Below are positions 15,553-22,601 of a stretch of DNA of 55,587 nucleotides, piece after piece (the first letter of the stretch is position 1; the number at the start of each line of letters is the position of its first letter). This stretch comes from a virus. The notes below the pieces were generated by a model. The model saw nothing but the letters and a program-made list of their open reading frames with translations, searched no databases and had not been told where the DNA came from. Location: IMG/VR virus record IMGVR_UViG_3300032116_000250, positions 1 through 55,587 of that record. One strand, 5' to 3'. Position numbers and translations under genes: made by a program.

Positions 15553-16521
15553 GTGTCCAAAAAGCCCCTCCCCCGCCGCAACCCCCTAACCCCTTCCACC
15601 AACTTGTCACCCGCAGACCTACCGGGTCAAACAGAGATCTTCACAAAGCGACTCCTCCCATCGGGCAAACCCGCCATCCACCTGAACATACCGGTCCCCA
15701 TCTCCACCACCCGCTCTCACTGGTCCCAACGTCCTCCCACCCAACTCAAGAACCCCACCACAGGCCAGCCCCTCTACGACCACAACGGCGAGCCCCGCTA
15801 CCTCTACCCCAATCCGGAAATCGGACGCCTCACCCTCAACACGAGCACCCCCATCACCTACACAGACGACGACGGCACCAAACGCACGGGCACCATCGGC
15901 TGCTACATCAGCTTCCACGTGGTCCTCCCCGAGACCCCCCTCGCCCACAGGTTGGAGAGCGAGACCCTCAACAACGACACCATCAGCGACCCCGACCCAA
16001 CATCACCCGCCTACGCCCAGCGTGACAAGGACAACCCCCTACGCAAACTCGCCGACAACAACGGGTCCTTCGCACCAACCATCGACGCTCAGGTCAGTCC
16101 TGTGCAAGCCCGCCAGCAGGAACTCACCGCCAACATGACCAAGCGTGCCGCCCCCCTACCCACCTACACCAGCAGGTCCACCAAGAAGAAGATCTCCACC
16201 TCCGTGTTCTCCACCTACACCACCAAGTTCAATGACCTCCGCGACTCCTACGGTGGGTCCAAGATCCCCCCCGAACTCTACGCCACCGAACTCCGAGCAC
16301 TCTACGAACTCCTGGAACCCCCCTACCTGACCCCCGAGGACGCCCTCGTCGGCCCCAACCTCCAGGACAAGATCTCCAGCGAACTCTCGACGGTAGAGGT
16401 CCTCCTCGTCAACCCCGAGGTCAGCGACTCCGACCAACAGGTGAGTTCCACCCTGGCCAACGACGTCTCCAACATCTCACCGGTCATCCCCGTGACTGAC
16501 TCCTACGACAGCGACGAATAA
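15553..16521 (+). CDS. Hypothetical early protein, Thr/Pro/Ser-rich
   Basis: A 322-aa protein from GTG 15553, which has GGAG 8 bases upstream; the open frame continues 5' but without a ribosome-binding site. The N terminus is basic and proline-rich (SKKPLPRRNPLTPSTN). The middle is beta-rich (IGRLTLNTSTPITYTDDDGT, then IGCYISFHVVLPETP). A helical acidic C-terminal third includes YGGSKIPPELYATELRALYE. No known family identified. Its size among very small genes suggests a substantial enzyme or binding protein. Confidence 0.65.
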   Translation: MSKKPLPRRNPLTPSTNLSPADLPGQTEIFTKRLLPSGKPAIHLNIPVPISTTRSHWSQRPPTQLKNPTTGQPLYDHNGEPRYLYPNPEIGRLTLNTSTPITYTDDDGTKRTGTIGCYISFHVVLPETPLAHRLESETLNNDTISDPDPTSPAYAQRDKDNPLRKLADNNGSFAPTIDAQVSPVQARQQELTANMTKRAAPLPTYTSRSTKKKISTSVFSTYTTKFNDLRDSYGGSKIPPELYATELRALYELLEPPYLTPEDALVGPNLQDKISSELSTVEVLLVNPEVSDSDQQVSSTLANDVSNISPVIPVTDSYDSDE

Positions 16522-16535
16522 CACCAACCCCATAG

Positions 16536-16563
16536 GTGGGTCCCCCGAGAGGAGGACCCCCCA
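16536..16563 (+). terminator. Intergenic hairpin
   Basis: GTGGGTCC (16536-16543) pairs with GGACCCCCCAC (16553-16563) with a small bulge. No T-tract, so it may protect RNA ends or be a weak terminator. Confidence 0.45.
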
Positions 16564-16595
16564 CTTCCCGTACCCTTACCCCCTGGAGCCCCAAC

Positions 16596-16949
16596 ATGCT
16601 AACGTTTTTCCACTGGTCCCCTGACACCGTCACAACTCCTGGCCACACCAACACCCCTGTCCAAGTCCGCTCTCTCACACCGGGCACTCTCTTCATCATC
16701 GACAACGGTGACCCCCACCCCCACATCTACCTCCTCATCAAACCCTCTTACCGCGTGGACGTCGGCATCTACGACAAGGTCCCTCTGACCGGCCAACCCC
16801 GAGCCACCCGCTACGAATTCCTCGCAGTACGCCTGACCGCAACAACCAGCGAAAGCTTCCACATCACCGGCGACCACTACACCGAAGTCCTCCCCCTAAC
16901 CCAACAGAACCTCCTCGTCATCCTCCCCGAGGTCAAAGCCCCGGAATAA
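16596..16949 (+). CDS. Small hypothetical beta-rich protein
   Basis: A 117-aa protein from ATG 16596 with GGAG 8 bases upstream. It alternates hydrophobic and charged residues as in an all-beta fold (VQVRSLTPGTLFIIDNGDPH, later RYEFLAVRLTATTSESFHI). No family recognised. Confidence 0.65.
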   Translation: MLTFFHWSPDTVTTPGHTNTPVQVRSLTPGTLFIIDNGDPHPHIYLLIKPSYRVDVGIYDKVPLTGQPRATRYEFLAVRLTATTSESFHITGDHYTEVLPLTQQNLLVILPEVKAPE

Positions 16950-16958
16950 CTGTGGGGT

Positions 16959-16989
16959 GTGTTGCGGCCCTGTGGGGGGGCCCCAACAC
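16959..16989 (+). terminator. GGCCC-type intergenic hairpin
   Basis: GTGTTG-c-GGCCC pairs with GGGCC-c-CAACAC. It is one of four hairpins with a GGGCCC-like arm next to a G-run (others at 21509, 30547, 30979). The gap it sits in (16950-17186) otherwise has a GCACA/TGTGC hairpin (17076-17095), a dispersed 11-bp repeat and a T-rich stretch. Confidence 0.5.
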
Positions 16990-17109
16990 AAGGGGGTGTG
17001 TAGGTCCAACAACTCAACGGCCCAACGGCCACCACCCCAACTCCTGGAACCCTCCCCTTGCACAGGTAATCCCCAGCACATCCCCCGCGATGTGCGACGG
17101 CCACACCAT

Positions 17110-17120
17110 GTGAGGGGAGG
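17110..17120 (+). repeat. GTGAGGGGAGG dispersed repeat, copy 6
   Basis: Intergenic copy followed by GTTTTCTTTT, preceded by a GCACA/TGTGC hairpin. Together they resemble a terminator end. Confidence 0.8.
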
Positions 17121-17186
17121 GTTTTCTTTTGCGCAACCCTGGGCTATCATTGGCCCAACTTTTACCCCCTTGTTCCGGAGACCTGT

Positions 17187-17441
17187 ATGCCCGACGATCC
17201 CACCCCTGCAACTACCAAGCACATCGAGAACCTGCCTCTCCGTGATGTCCCCCCACTCGCCACCACCTACTACGCCTTCCAAGGACTCTTCAGCACCAAC
17301 ACCAAGGAATGGGGCCTCTACACCTTTGCCACCCTCAAGCAGGCCCACCAGATGCACGCCTACTACATCAAACAGGGCTTCACAGTACATCCCGCCATCC
17401 ACGAAATCACCCTGACCCACCAATCCCACCCCGGAGAATAA
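17187..17441 (+). CDS. Small hypothetical protein
   Basis: An 84-aa protein from ATG 17187, CGGAG 7 bases upstream. It has an aromatic/helix-containing centre (YYAFQGLFSTNTKEWGLYTF and HQMHAYYIKQGFTVH) reminiscent of a small alpha/beta fold. No family recognised. Confidence 0.65.
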   Translation: MPDDPTPATTKHIENLPLRDVPPLATTYYAFQGLFSTNTKEWGLYTFATLKQAHQMHAYYIKQGFTVHPAIHEITLTHQSHPGE

Positions 17442-17445
17442 CCCC

Positions 17446-17700
17446 ATGACCATCACCATAGACCCCCAGGACATCTTCATCCTCAAACAACGGGACGAGT
17501 GCGACTTCTACCTCATCCAGCAACGCCGCAACAAGTTCCGAAACGTCGGCGACTCCAAGTAGTACCCCGGCTACCACGACGACATCCCCCTCTCCCCCAC
17601 CGTCGCATTTGCTCTGATCTTTTCGATGGGCCACACCCTCAAATCCAACACGCTTCCCAGTTTCAACCCCAACGCATGTATGCGTAAACCCAAGGACTAA
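17446..17700 (+). pseudogene. Small gene with an in-frame amber codon (or readthrough gene)
   Basis: From ATG 17446 (GGAG 9 bases upstream) the frame gives 38 codons, then TAG at 17560-17562, then 45 more open codons to TAA at 17698. The sequence around the stop (GDSK-TAG-YPGYHDD) looks continuous, as if TAC or CAG had become TAG. It is either a recent pseudogene, a sequencing error, or a gene using amber readthrough. The N terminus (MTITIDPQDIFIL) resembles that of the truncated frame just downstream (MTIDIHPGDTFNL), suggesting a duplicated pair. Function unknown. Confidence 0.5.
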
Positions 17701-17704
17701 CCCC

Positions 17705-17767
17705 ATGACCATCGACATCCACCCCGGCGACACGTTCAACCTCCTCGCCGAAGGCGGTGCCGCGTGA
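17705..17767 (+). pseudogene. Truncated small frame at the left edge of the gene cassette
   Basis: ATG 17705 with AAGGA 8 bases upstream, only 20 codons, ending in the TGA that overlaps the GTG start of the first cassette gene. Its first residues resemble the preceding gene's N terminus. I read it as the left remnant of a gene cut when the cassette arrived, now perhaps serving as a short leader peptide coupling translation into the cassette. Confidence 0.45.
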
Positions 17768-18045
17768 AGCAAGGGAAGAAACGCAACAAGCCATTAGGCA
17801 GCCGGGCCATTGACTACGCCGCGAAACGGATAGCACCGGACGGACACATCGGGCTGGAACAGATCGACGACGCCCGGTACTACGGACTGATTCAGGGCTA
17901 CCTCGCAGGATTCAGGGCGTGTTCCGCCCAGCGTGCCGCACGGAAGGCGAAGCCCCGCAAAGAGAAATGCACCCGCGATGCGGCGTGCCGCGTTCACACC
18001 CACAGCGATTGTCCGGGCGGACACAAATCAAGGAGCGAGAAGTGA
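17764..18045 (+). CDS. Cassette gene 1: small basic Cys-containing protein
   Basis: A 93-aa protein with GTG 17764 overlapping the upstream stop. Basic N terminus (MKQGKKRNKPLGSRA). A helical centre (YYGLIQGYLAGFRACSAQRA) is followed by a C-terminal Cys/His group (CTRDAACRVHTHSDC) that could hold a metal. No family recognised. First of eight genes packed with 1-11-base overlaps and a codon pattern unlike flanking phage genes. Confidence 0.6.
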   Translation: MKQGKKRNKPLGSRAIDYAAKRIAPDGHIGLEQIDDARYYGLIQGYLAGFRACSAQRAARKAKPRKEKCTRDAACRVHTHSDCPGGHKSRSEK

Positions 18046-18473
18046 ACGACAAACCCGACCTGCTGAACATCATCGAAGCCGCGATGAACACCTGCCATGC
18101 GGAAGGTGACTACGACCCGGAGAACGACTACATCAAAGACCCGCTCTGCCGTCGCGTATATCACGCTCTCGGCCAGTCCGCCGCCGAGATCACACGTCTC
18201 CGCGATGCCGTCCGCGTGCTGGGGGCGGATTTGCTAGTGTGTCGCAAGATAGCTGCTTTCCCAATCAAGTATCACGTTTACCTCAACGGTGTAAAGTGCG
18301 GATGCTGCGGGCAAATGACGCACGGGGTTTATGAAGACGATGAAGGCCGGATTGATCACAGCAAGGTTTATCACAGTACAAACTGCCTTGTAACCGAGAG
18401 GAAAAAGACCTTTGCTGCCGTCGAATCCGACCCCATCGCCGCCGCCGCCGTGCGGGGGGAGGTGAAGGAATGA
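18042..18473 (+). CDS. Cassette gene 2: hypothetical protein with Cys pairs
   Basis: A 143-aa protein from GTG 18042 (AAGGAG upstream), overlapping the previous stop. The helical N-terminal half (LLNIIEAAMNTCHAEGDYD) is followed by a compact Cys section (VKCGCCGQMTHGV, later STNCLVTERKK) that could bind zinc. Residues about 70-110 fall in a lower-GC stretch. No family recognised. Confidence 0.6.
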   Translation: MNDKPDLLNIIEAAMNTCHAEGDYDPENDYIKDPLCRRVYHALGQSAAEITRLRDAVRVLGADLLVCRKIAAFPIKYHVYLNGVKCGCCGQMTHGVYEDDEGRIDHSKVYHSTNCLVTERKKTFAAVESDPIAAAAVRGEVKE

Positions 18474-18679
18474 GCGAACCATCAAGAACGTTCCAACACG
18501 CCGACAAGAGCGGCACAACGAAGATCGGCCGGAACTCCACCAGCACTGGAATCCTCATCGTCCAGCAACGTCCCATGACCGACACCGAGCGAGTCATCAT
18601 CCCGTGGGCGGACTGGCCGACGTTCCGCGATGCGATGGAGCGGTACTACGTCGAACACACAGCAAAGGAGAGCAAATGA
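18470..18679 (+). CDS. Cassette gene 3: small hypothetical protein
   Basis: A 69-aa protein with ATG 18470 overlapping the previous stop as ATGA. A short polar N terminus is followed by a beta/alpha stretch (MTDTERVIIPWADWPTFRDA). No family recognised. Confidence 0.6.
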   Translation: MSEPSRTFQHADKSGTTKIGRNSTSTGILIVQQRPMTDTERVIIPWADWPTFRDAMERYYVEHTAKESK

Positions 18680-19053
18680 ACCCCGACACGATGAGCCTTG
18701 TCGAACTTCGAGCATGGTTGGCGATAGATGACGGCTGGACGTACGTAAACAGCGCGCGGCACGTCGGATGGTGGATGCACGCCACCCTGAACGATTGCAA
18801 CGACGGCGACCATCCGCACCGGGACAGCATTGACGGTGCGGCGGCAGCGATGCCAGCGGGATGGTTTTGGATGAGAGATGGCGGAAGCGAGGCGAACCCG
18901 CAGGGACTACTGCTAAAGTGGGTTGCTTGCCAAATCGGGGCAACCCGCTGGGGCATTGTCTCAACCCTTGACACTGGCGACGAGATCACGGATCGTTATC
19001 GCCTTGCTGTCAAGTGCCGCATCGCGGAGAAGGAGTCCAAGCATGGAAACTGA
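18676..19053 (+). CDS. Cassette gene 4: hypothetical Trp-rich protein
   Basis: A 125-aa protein from ATG 18676, AAGGAG upstream, overlapping the previous stop. It is unusually Trp-rich (WLAIDDGWTYVNSARHVGWW, then AGWFWMRDGG) and ends with RYRLAVKCRIAEKE, a pattern I associate with small phage-island proteins acting on or next to short accessory genes. No named family. Confidence 0.6.
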   Translation: MNPDTMSLVELRAWLAIDDGWTYVNSARHVGWWMHATLNDCNDGDHPHRDSIDGAAAAMPAGWFWMRDGGSEANPQGLLLKWVACQIGATRWGIVSTLDTGDEITDRYRLAVKCRIAEKESKHGN

Positions 19054-19288
19054 ACTGCACTTTGTCGTTCGTACATTCCTCGAAGCGTACCTCAAACTGG
19101 ACGACGCCGACAAGGGTAGCGTCGATGTTCTGATTAGTCTGATCCGCACCGACCCCGACGAGTGCAAGACCGATCCCAGCACGTTCAACGGCATCGTTCA
19201 CACCGTATGGGAAGTCATGGACCGCACCCCACCCCAGCCGCCCATCATCATCTGCGAACGCGACAAGGAGTCCCCCAATGGAAACTAA
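19043..19288 (+). CDS. Cassette gene 5: small acidic hypothetical protein
   Basis: An 81-aa protein from ATG 19043 overlapping cassette gene 4 by 11 bases. Helical and acidic (LEAYLKLDDADKGSVDVLIS). No family recognised. Confidence 0.6.
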   Translation: METELHFVVRTFLEAYLKLDDADKGSVDVLISLIRTDPDECKTDPSTFNGIVHTVWEVMDRTPPQPPIIICERDKESPNGN

Positions 19289-19640
19289 CCTCCCCGAACT
19301 CTGCCGCCGCGTGTGGGGGAGGGTGCCCGCCGTGATCCCATACGACACCGAAGATCACCTCTCGGTGGTGGTGCCCAAGCGACCGGACGAAGACCCCGTG
19401 TGGTACATCCCCGGCCGCACGCACGCGATCAGCGACGACATGGCCGAGTCCATGATCTGCGATTCGTGCCACATTTGGTTGTTAGATCGTGGGTGTGCCA
19501 CATCTAGCGGCCCCAACTACACCTATCGAGTCTACCCCACCAGTGGCCGAGACTCATGGGAAGTGTGTCATTCTGACCTCACCACCTGCCTCCTCCTCGC
19601 CGTGGAGCGGTGCCATGAGTACAAGGAGTCGAAGCAGTGA
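19278..19640 (+). CDS. Cassette gene 6: hypothetical protein
   Basis: A 120-aa protein from ATG 19278 (AAGGAG upstream). Alpha/beta composition with several Cys (ICDSCHIWLLDRGC, then VCHSDLTTCLLLAVERC) that could bind a metal or form a small Cys-stabilised fold. No family recognised. Confidence 0.6.
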   Translation: METNLPELCRRVWGRVPAVIPYDTEDHLSVVVPKRPDEDPVWYIPGRTHAISDDMAESMICDSCHIWLLDRGCATSSGPNYTYRVYPTSGRDSWEVCHSDLTTCLLLAVERCHEYKESKQ

Positions 19641-19834
19641 TTATCGACAAGATCATCGAGCGTGTGAAGTACGCCAACGTCGTCGGGGCCATCGCGGGCA
19701 TGGTCCTCGCAGGCTACCTCTACAAAGTCTTCTACGACCGTGGTGCCATCGCCCACCACGAAGGCCGCGTAGCCGTCACCGTGCTACCGGACGGGTCGAA
19801 GGTGTTGACAACTGTGAAGGAGAACAGCAAGTGA
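19637..19834 (+). CDS. Cassette gene 7: single-pass membrane protein
   Basis: A 65-aa protein with GTG 19637. One transmembrane helix at about residues 14-32 (VVGAIAGMVLAGYLYKVFY) separates a short basic N terminus from a hydrophilic tail. Small size and topology would allow a holin-like, superinfection-exclusion or toxin role, but nothing selects among them. Confidence 0.6.
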   Translation: MIIDKIIERVKYANVVGAIAGMVLAGYLYKVFYDRGAIAHHEGRVAVTVLPDGSKVLTTVKENSK

Positions 19835-20193
19835 AGATCGACGAACTGATCCATGACCTGACCGAACACGCAGACAAGATCACCGACCAGAACTACCGCG
19901 ACGAGGGCCTAGACGTTCGCACTGCCGCCCGCCTCCTCCGCGAGTGCCACGCGGCGGGGTTCATCACGGACAGCGGAGGGGTGAGGAGGGTGCTGGGGAC
20001 GCTGCCGCTTACGGCGGATGGGTGCATCGCCTGCCAAGACTCCGTGATATGGCACCCAACGGACGGGGCGTGCTACCCGGTCCCAGACGGGTTGAACGTA
20101 TCAGCAAAGGTGTACGGCGGTGCAAGACTTGTACCCACCAACGAATGTTTCAAGACCCGCGAAGCCGCCCAGACCGCAAGAGAGAAGAACTAA
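19831..20193 (+). CDS. Cassette gene 8: hypothetical Cys-containing protein
   Basis: A 120-aa protein from GTG 19831 overlapping the previous stop. Helical acidic N terminus (IDELIHDLTEHADKITDQNY). The second half has a short Cys-x-x-Cys (DGCIACQDSVIWHPTDG). No family recognised. It ends 3 bases before the thyX start, marking the right edge of the cassette. Confidence 0.6.
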   Translation: MKIDELIHDLTEHADKITDQNYRDEGLDVRTAARLLRECHAAGFITDSGGVRRVLGTLPLTADGCIACQDSVIWHPTDGACYPVPDGLNVSAKVYGGARLVPTNECFKTREAAQTAREKN

Positions 20194-20196
20194 CCC

Positions 20197-20874
20197 ATGA
20201 TCACCCATACCACCAGCACCCTCACCTACATCGACCACATGGGCGACGACCGACGCATTGCGGAGGCCGCCTGGGTCTCCAGCAGCAGAGGCTCCAACCG
20301 CACCGACGAAGAGGTCGCCCGCGTCATCCGCTACCTCGCCCGCAACAACCACTGGACCCCCTTCGGCCAAACCAGCATCACCATCCGTTTCCACGTACCC
20401 ATCTTCGTCGCCCGCCAACTCCTGAGGTCAAACGTCGGCATCGTCTGGAACGAAGAATCCCGGCGTTACATCACCAACGAACCCGAGTTCTACATCCCCA
20501 AGTTCAGGGAACGCAGCCCCAGTATGAAGCAGGGCAGCGGCGGACCCCTGGGTGAAGCCCTCAACCAGACCATCGGTACGACCTACCGCGACATGACTGA
20601 ACAAGCCCTGATCTTCTACAACCTCATGCTCCTCCAAGGGGTAGCCCCCGAACAGGCAAGGACAATCCTCCCCCAGAACATGTTCACCAGCATCATGGGA
20701 ACGTTCTCTCTGGCGGCACTCGCGAGGCTCTACTCCCTGCGTTCTCACCCCCACGCCCAGCAGGAAATCCAGGAGGTCGCGGGGTCAATCAACCAACTCA
20801 TGGGAGAACAACCCCTGGGTAATGCCTTCGCCGTGTCCTGGCCCGCCCTCACCACAGGAGCAACCCTTGAGTAA
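20197..20874 (+). CDS. thyX: Flavin-dependent thymidylate synthase
   Basis: A 225-aa protein that would make dTMP from dUMP with FAD and methylene-tetrahydrofolate. Typical ThyX pattern: NHWTPFGQTSITIRFHVPIF (51-70), then VARQLLRSNVGIVWNEESRR (71-90), then a helical half with LPQNMFTSIMGTFSLAALAR. The signature, normally RHR-x7-S or KHQVG-x2-NE-x-S, reads RSNVGIVWNEES here, so the His/Gln positions are Ser/Asn. The downstream NEESRRY needed for dUMP binding is kept. The gene follows the foreign cassette. Confidence 0.9.
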   Translation: MITHTTSTLTYIDHMGDDRRIAEAAWVSSSRGSNRTDEEVARVIRYLARNNHWTPFGQTSITIRFHVPIFVARQLLRSNVGIVWNEESRRYITNEPEFYIPKFRERSPSMKQGSGGPLGEALNQTIGTTYRDMTEQALIFYNLMLLQGVAPEQARTILPQNMFTSIMGTFSLAALARLYSLRSHPHAQQEIQEVAGSINQLMGEQPLGNAFAVSWPALTTGATLE

Positions 20875-21154
20875 AGGCCTCAACACCTCCCACATCTATG
20901 CCCTCATGACGGCCTGTTCCGACCTCGCCGACTGGATCCGCCTGCACCATCCCCAACATGTACGACTTGCCGAATCCAACTTCCTTACCGCTTGGGACAC
21001 CTTTCATGACAGCCAAACCCAAAACCGATATCGTCGGGTTAAGCGACCTAAAGGACCCACCACCCCTGAAAGCCTTAAGGAACCTCCCCAAGAACGAGAC
21101 CCCGACCCAGTTCCTGACCCGCCTGAGGAACCGCCGGGCCCGCCCCCAACCTGA
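20867..21154 (+). CDS. Small hypothetical protein overlapping thyX and the zinc-ribbon gene
   Basis: A 95-aa frame from TTG 20867, with GGAG 6 bases upstream; it starts inside the thyX end. The first 55 residues look real (LNTSHIYALMTACSDLADWI). The tail becomes Pro/Glu/Asp-rich while the overlapping frame from 21006 becomes protein-like. It may be a true gene overlapped by 149 bases, or its end may be altered by a frameshift. No family recognised. Confidence 0.45.
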   Translation: MSKGLNTSHIYALMTACSDLADWIRLHHPQHVRLAESNFLTAWDTFHDSQTQNRYRRVKRPKGPTTPESLKEPPQERDPDPVPDPPEEPPGPPPT

Positions 21155-21353
21155 CGGCACCACCTGGTGGCTCTGCAAGGGCTGCTCCATCCCCAAACCC
21201 CCGCTGATGTTCGACAAGAACTACCGCTCCCACAACGGAATCAACTCCATATGCAAAGTCTGCACCAAACTCCGAGCCCCCCGCAAACCCCGGCGTCCTG
21301 CCCCTACTGCCGCCTCAACCGCCAGCACTTCATCGAACTCGTCATCGCCGTGA
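21006..21353 (+). CDS. Small zinc-ribbon-type hypothetical protein
   Basis: A 115-aa protein from ATG 21006. Contains CKGC (residues about 56-59) and CKVC (about 82-85) around an aromatic/Asn-Gly stretch (MFDKNYRSHNGINSICKVC), as in phage zinc-ribbon or HNH-related proteins. The C-terminal Arg/Pro/Ser-rich tail overlaps the next frame. Probably nucleic-acid-binding. Neighbouring frames overlap heavily on both sides. Confidence 0.55.
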   Translation: MTAKPKTDIVGLSDLKDPPPLKALRNLPKNETPTQFLTRLRNRRARPQPDGTTWWLCKGCSIPKPPLMFDKNYRSHNGINSICKVCTKLRAPRKPRRPAPTAASTASTSSNSSSP

Positions 21354-21589
21354 TGCTGACCTTCACAGGTGCCATCGTGTGTGCCCGCTGGTCACCACCC
21401 ACGATCTTCACCGACATCGCCGCTTACCTCCTCATGCTCACCTCCAGCTTCCTCTTCGGAGCCCTCATCCTCTCGTACAGCATCCACGCACGAAGGTCGG
21501 GGGTGTGTGGTGCGGGCCCTGACGGGGGGCCCGCACCATCTGGTGGTGTGAAAGGTCCAACCCCAAGCCTAACCAAGGAGTCCCCATGA
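21251..21589 (+). CDS. Small two-pass membrane protein with CxxC
   Basis: A 112-aa frame from ATG 21251; an alternative start is ATG 21353, which overlaps the previous stop as TGATG. Residues include CPYC followed by two hydrophobic helices (FIELVIAVMLTFTGAIVCAR and AAYLLMLTSSFLFGALILSY). The tail crosses a strong hairpin (21509-21537) and ends where the next ATG begins. Two helices with a short loop fit a class II-like holin, but this is speculative. Confidence 0.5.
   Translation: MQSLHQTPSPPQTPASCPYCRLNRQHFIELVIAVMLTFTGAIVCARWSPPTIFTDIAAYLLMLTSSFLFGALILSYSIHARRSGVCGAGPDGGPAPSGGVKGPTPSLTKESP
21509..21537 (+). terminator. GGGCCC-type hairpin
   Basis: Perfect 11-bp stem GGTGCGGGCCC/GGGCCCGCACC with loop TGACGGG. 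No T-tract. It lies inside the tail of the two-pass membrane gene, which casts some doubt on that gene's 3' end. Confidence 0.55.
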
Positions 21590-21984
21590 ACAATCCCCCC
21601 GACGTCACCATCTCCTACGAACTCGCAGCCCGCATCGACTGGGTCCTCCAGGAGTTCAGCAACGTCCTCGCAAGGGCCGAATCCAGTTCCGGACGCCTCA
21701 TCCAGATGAACGGCTACGTCGCCTCCCTCTCCCTCAAACTCGCCGAATCCGCAGGCTGCCCATCCACCTCCGTCACCGACCCCCTGGTCATTATCATGCG
21801 TGACAAGGTCATCGAGATCTTCACCCGCAAGAACCCCGAGTGCCTCCAGCACGACCGCTTCGCCGACTCCCCCAACAACCTTAACCCGGAGACCTCCCAT
21901 GACAACGCCGAACCCACCGACAGCACCTTCTTCGAGTTCAAACTCACCCGTGACCATCCCCCGGGCCCTTCTCCGCAGGGCTGA
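21586..21984 (+). CDS. Small hypothetical helical protein
   Basis: A 132-aa protein from ATG 21586 (AAGGAG upstream). Amphipathic helices (ARIDWVLQEFSNVLARAESS, VIIMRDKVIEIFTRKNPECL). The last 29 codons overlap the next gene. No family recognised. Confidence 0.6.
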   Translation: MNNPPDVTISYELAARIDWVLQEFSNVLARAESSSGRLIQMNGYVASLSLKLAESAGCPSTSVTDPLVIIMRDKVIEIFTRKNPECLQHDRFADSPNNLNPETSHDNAEPTDSTFFEFKLTRDHPPGPSPQG

Positions 21985-22231
21985 AGGGTTAGCCACCCAG
22001 TTCCCCTGGGTCGCAGGCCTCGCCACCGGCGAAAACCCCATCAGCAGTTTCAAGGACGACTGGGTAACCAACTTCTCCAGCAGCCATGGCCGCATGATGA
22101 TGCAACGCAACCCCGGGGAAACCTCCGAGATGGCCCACCTCATCTTCGAGATGCACACCCTCATGACCGAGTTGAAGGACCTCAACCGTCAGTACGACCA
22201 GCACAACAAGCTCCTACACAGCGGGATCTAA
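21899..22231 (+). CDS. Small hypothetical protein
   Basis: A 110-aa protein from ATG 21899, CGGAG 8 bases upstream; longer in-frame starts lie in the shadow of the previous gene. Pro/Ser-rich start, then FPWVAGLATGENPISSFKDD and a long helix (MAHLIFEMHTLMTELKDLNR) likely to coil. No family recognised. Confidence 0.6.
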   Translation: MTTPNPPTAPSSSSNSPVTIPRALLRRAEGLATQFPWVAGLATGENPISSFKDDWVTNFSSSHGRMMMQRNPGETSEMAHLIFEMHTLMTELKDLNRQYDQHNKLLHSGI

Positions 22232-22232
22232 C

Positions 22233-22520
22233 ATGGCAATACTCTGGAAAACCGCTTCCGGCCAACACCTCCTCCTCAAGGAGATGTCCACCGAACACAT
22301 CACCAACACCATCCTCATGTTGATCCGCAAAATCTACAATATCACCAAGAAACGCCCATCCTGGGACATCCGCGATCTCCGTGTGAACGACTACACTTGT
22401 CTTGTCTGGATCCAAGCCTTCCAGCGGGAACTCCGCGACCGTCACGCCCAAGACATCAACATGATGAACTGGGACACTGACAACATGGGTGATGACGACG
22501 ACATCCGCGACGAGCACTAA
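22233..22520 (+). CDS. Small hypothetical protein
   Basis: A 95-aa protein from ATG 22233, one base after the previous stop. Helical (TEHITNTILMLIRKIYNITK), with a strongly acidic C terminus (TDNMGDDDDIRDEH). No family recognised. Followed by a hairpin made partly of the dispersed 11-bp repeat. Confidence 0.6.
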   Translation: MAILWKTASGQHLLLKEMSTEHITNTILMLIRKIYNITKKRPSWDIRDLRVNDYTCLVWIQAFQRELRDRHAQDINMMNWDTDNMGDDDDIRDEH

Positions 22521-22565
22521 CCAACCTTGATCTCTCTCCTCGCCACCTCCCCCACGTCCAACGAT

Positions 22566-22576
22566 GTGAGGGGAGG
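22566..22576 (+). repeat. GTGAGGGGAGG dispersed repeat, copy 7
   Basis: Intergenic copy. It pairs with CCTCCCCCAC at 22546-22555 to make a hairpin followed by TTTA, so here the repeat doubles as a terminator arm. Confidence 0.8.
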
Positions 22577-22601
22577 TTTATCACATCCAAGGACCTACCC
22601 C

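Larger units (their letters stand above)
17764..20193 (+). other. Eight-gene cassette of foreign character
   Basis: All eight genes overlap their neighbours and several use GTG starts inside GTGA. Third positions are less C-saturated and there is more CG/GC alternation than in the flanking phage genes. The cassette starts exactly at the end of a truncated frame (17705-17767) and ends right before thyX, as expected for a recent acquisition. None of the eight has a function I can name. Confidence 0.55.
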
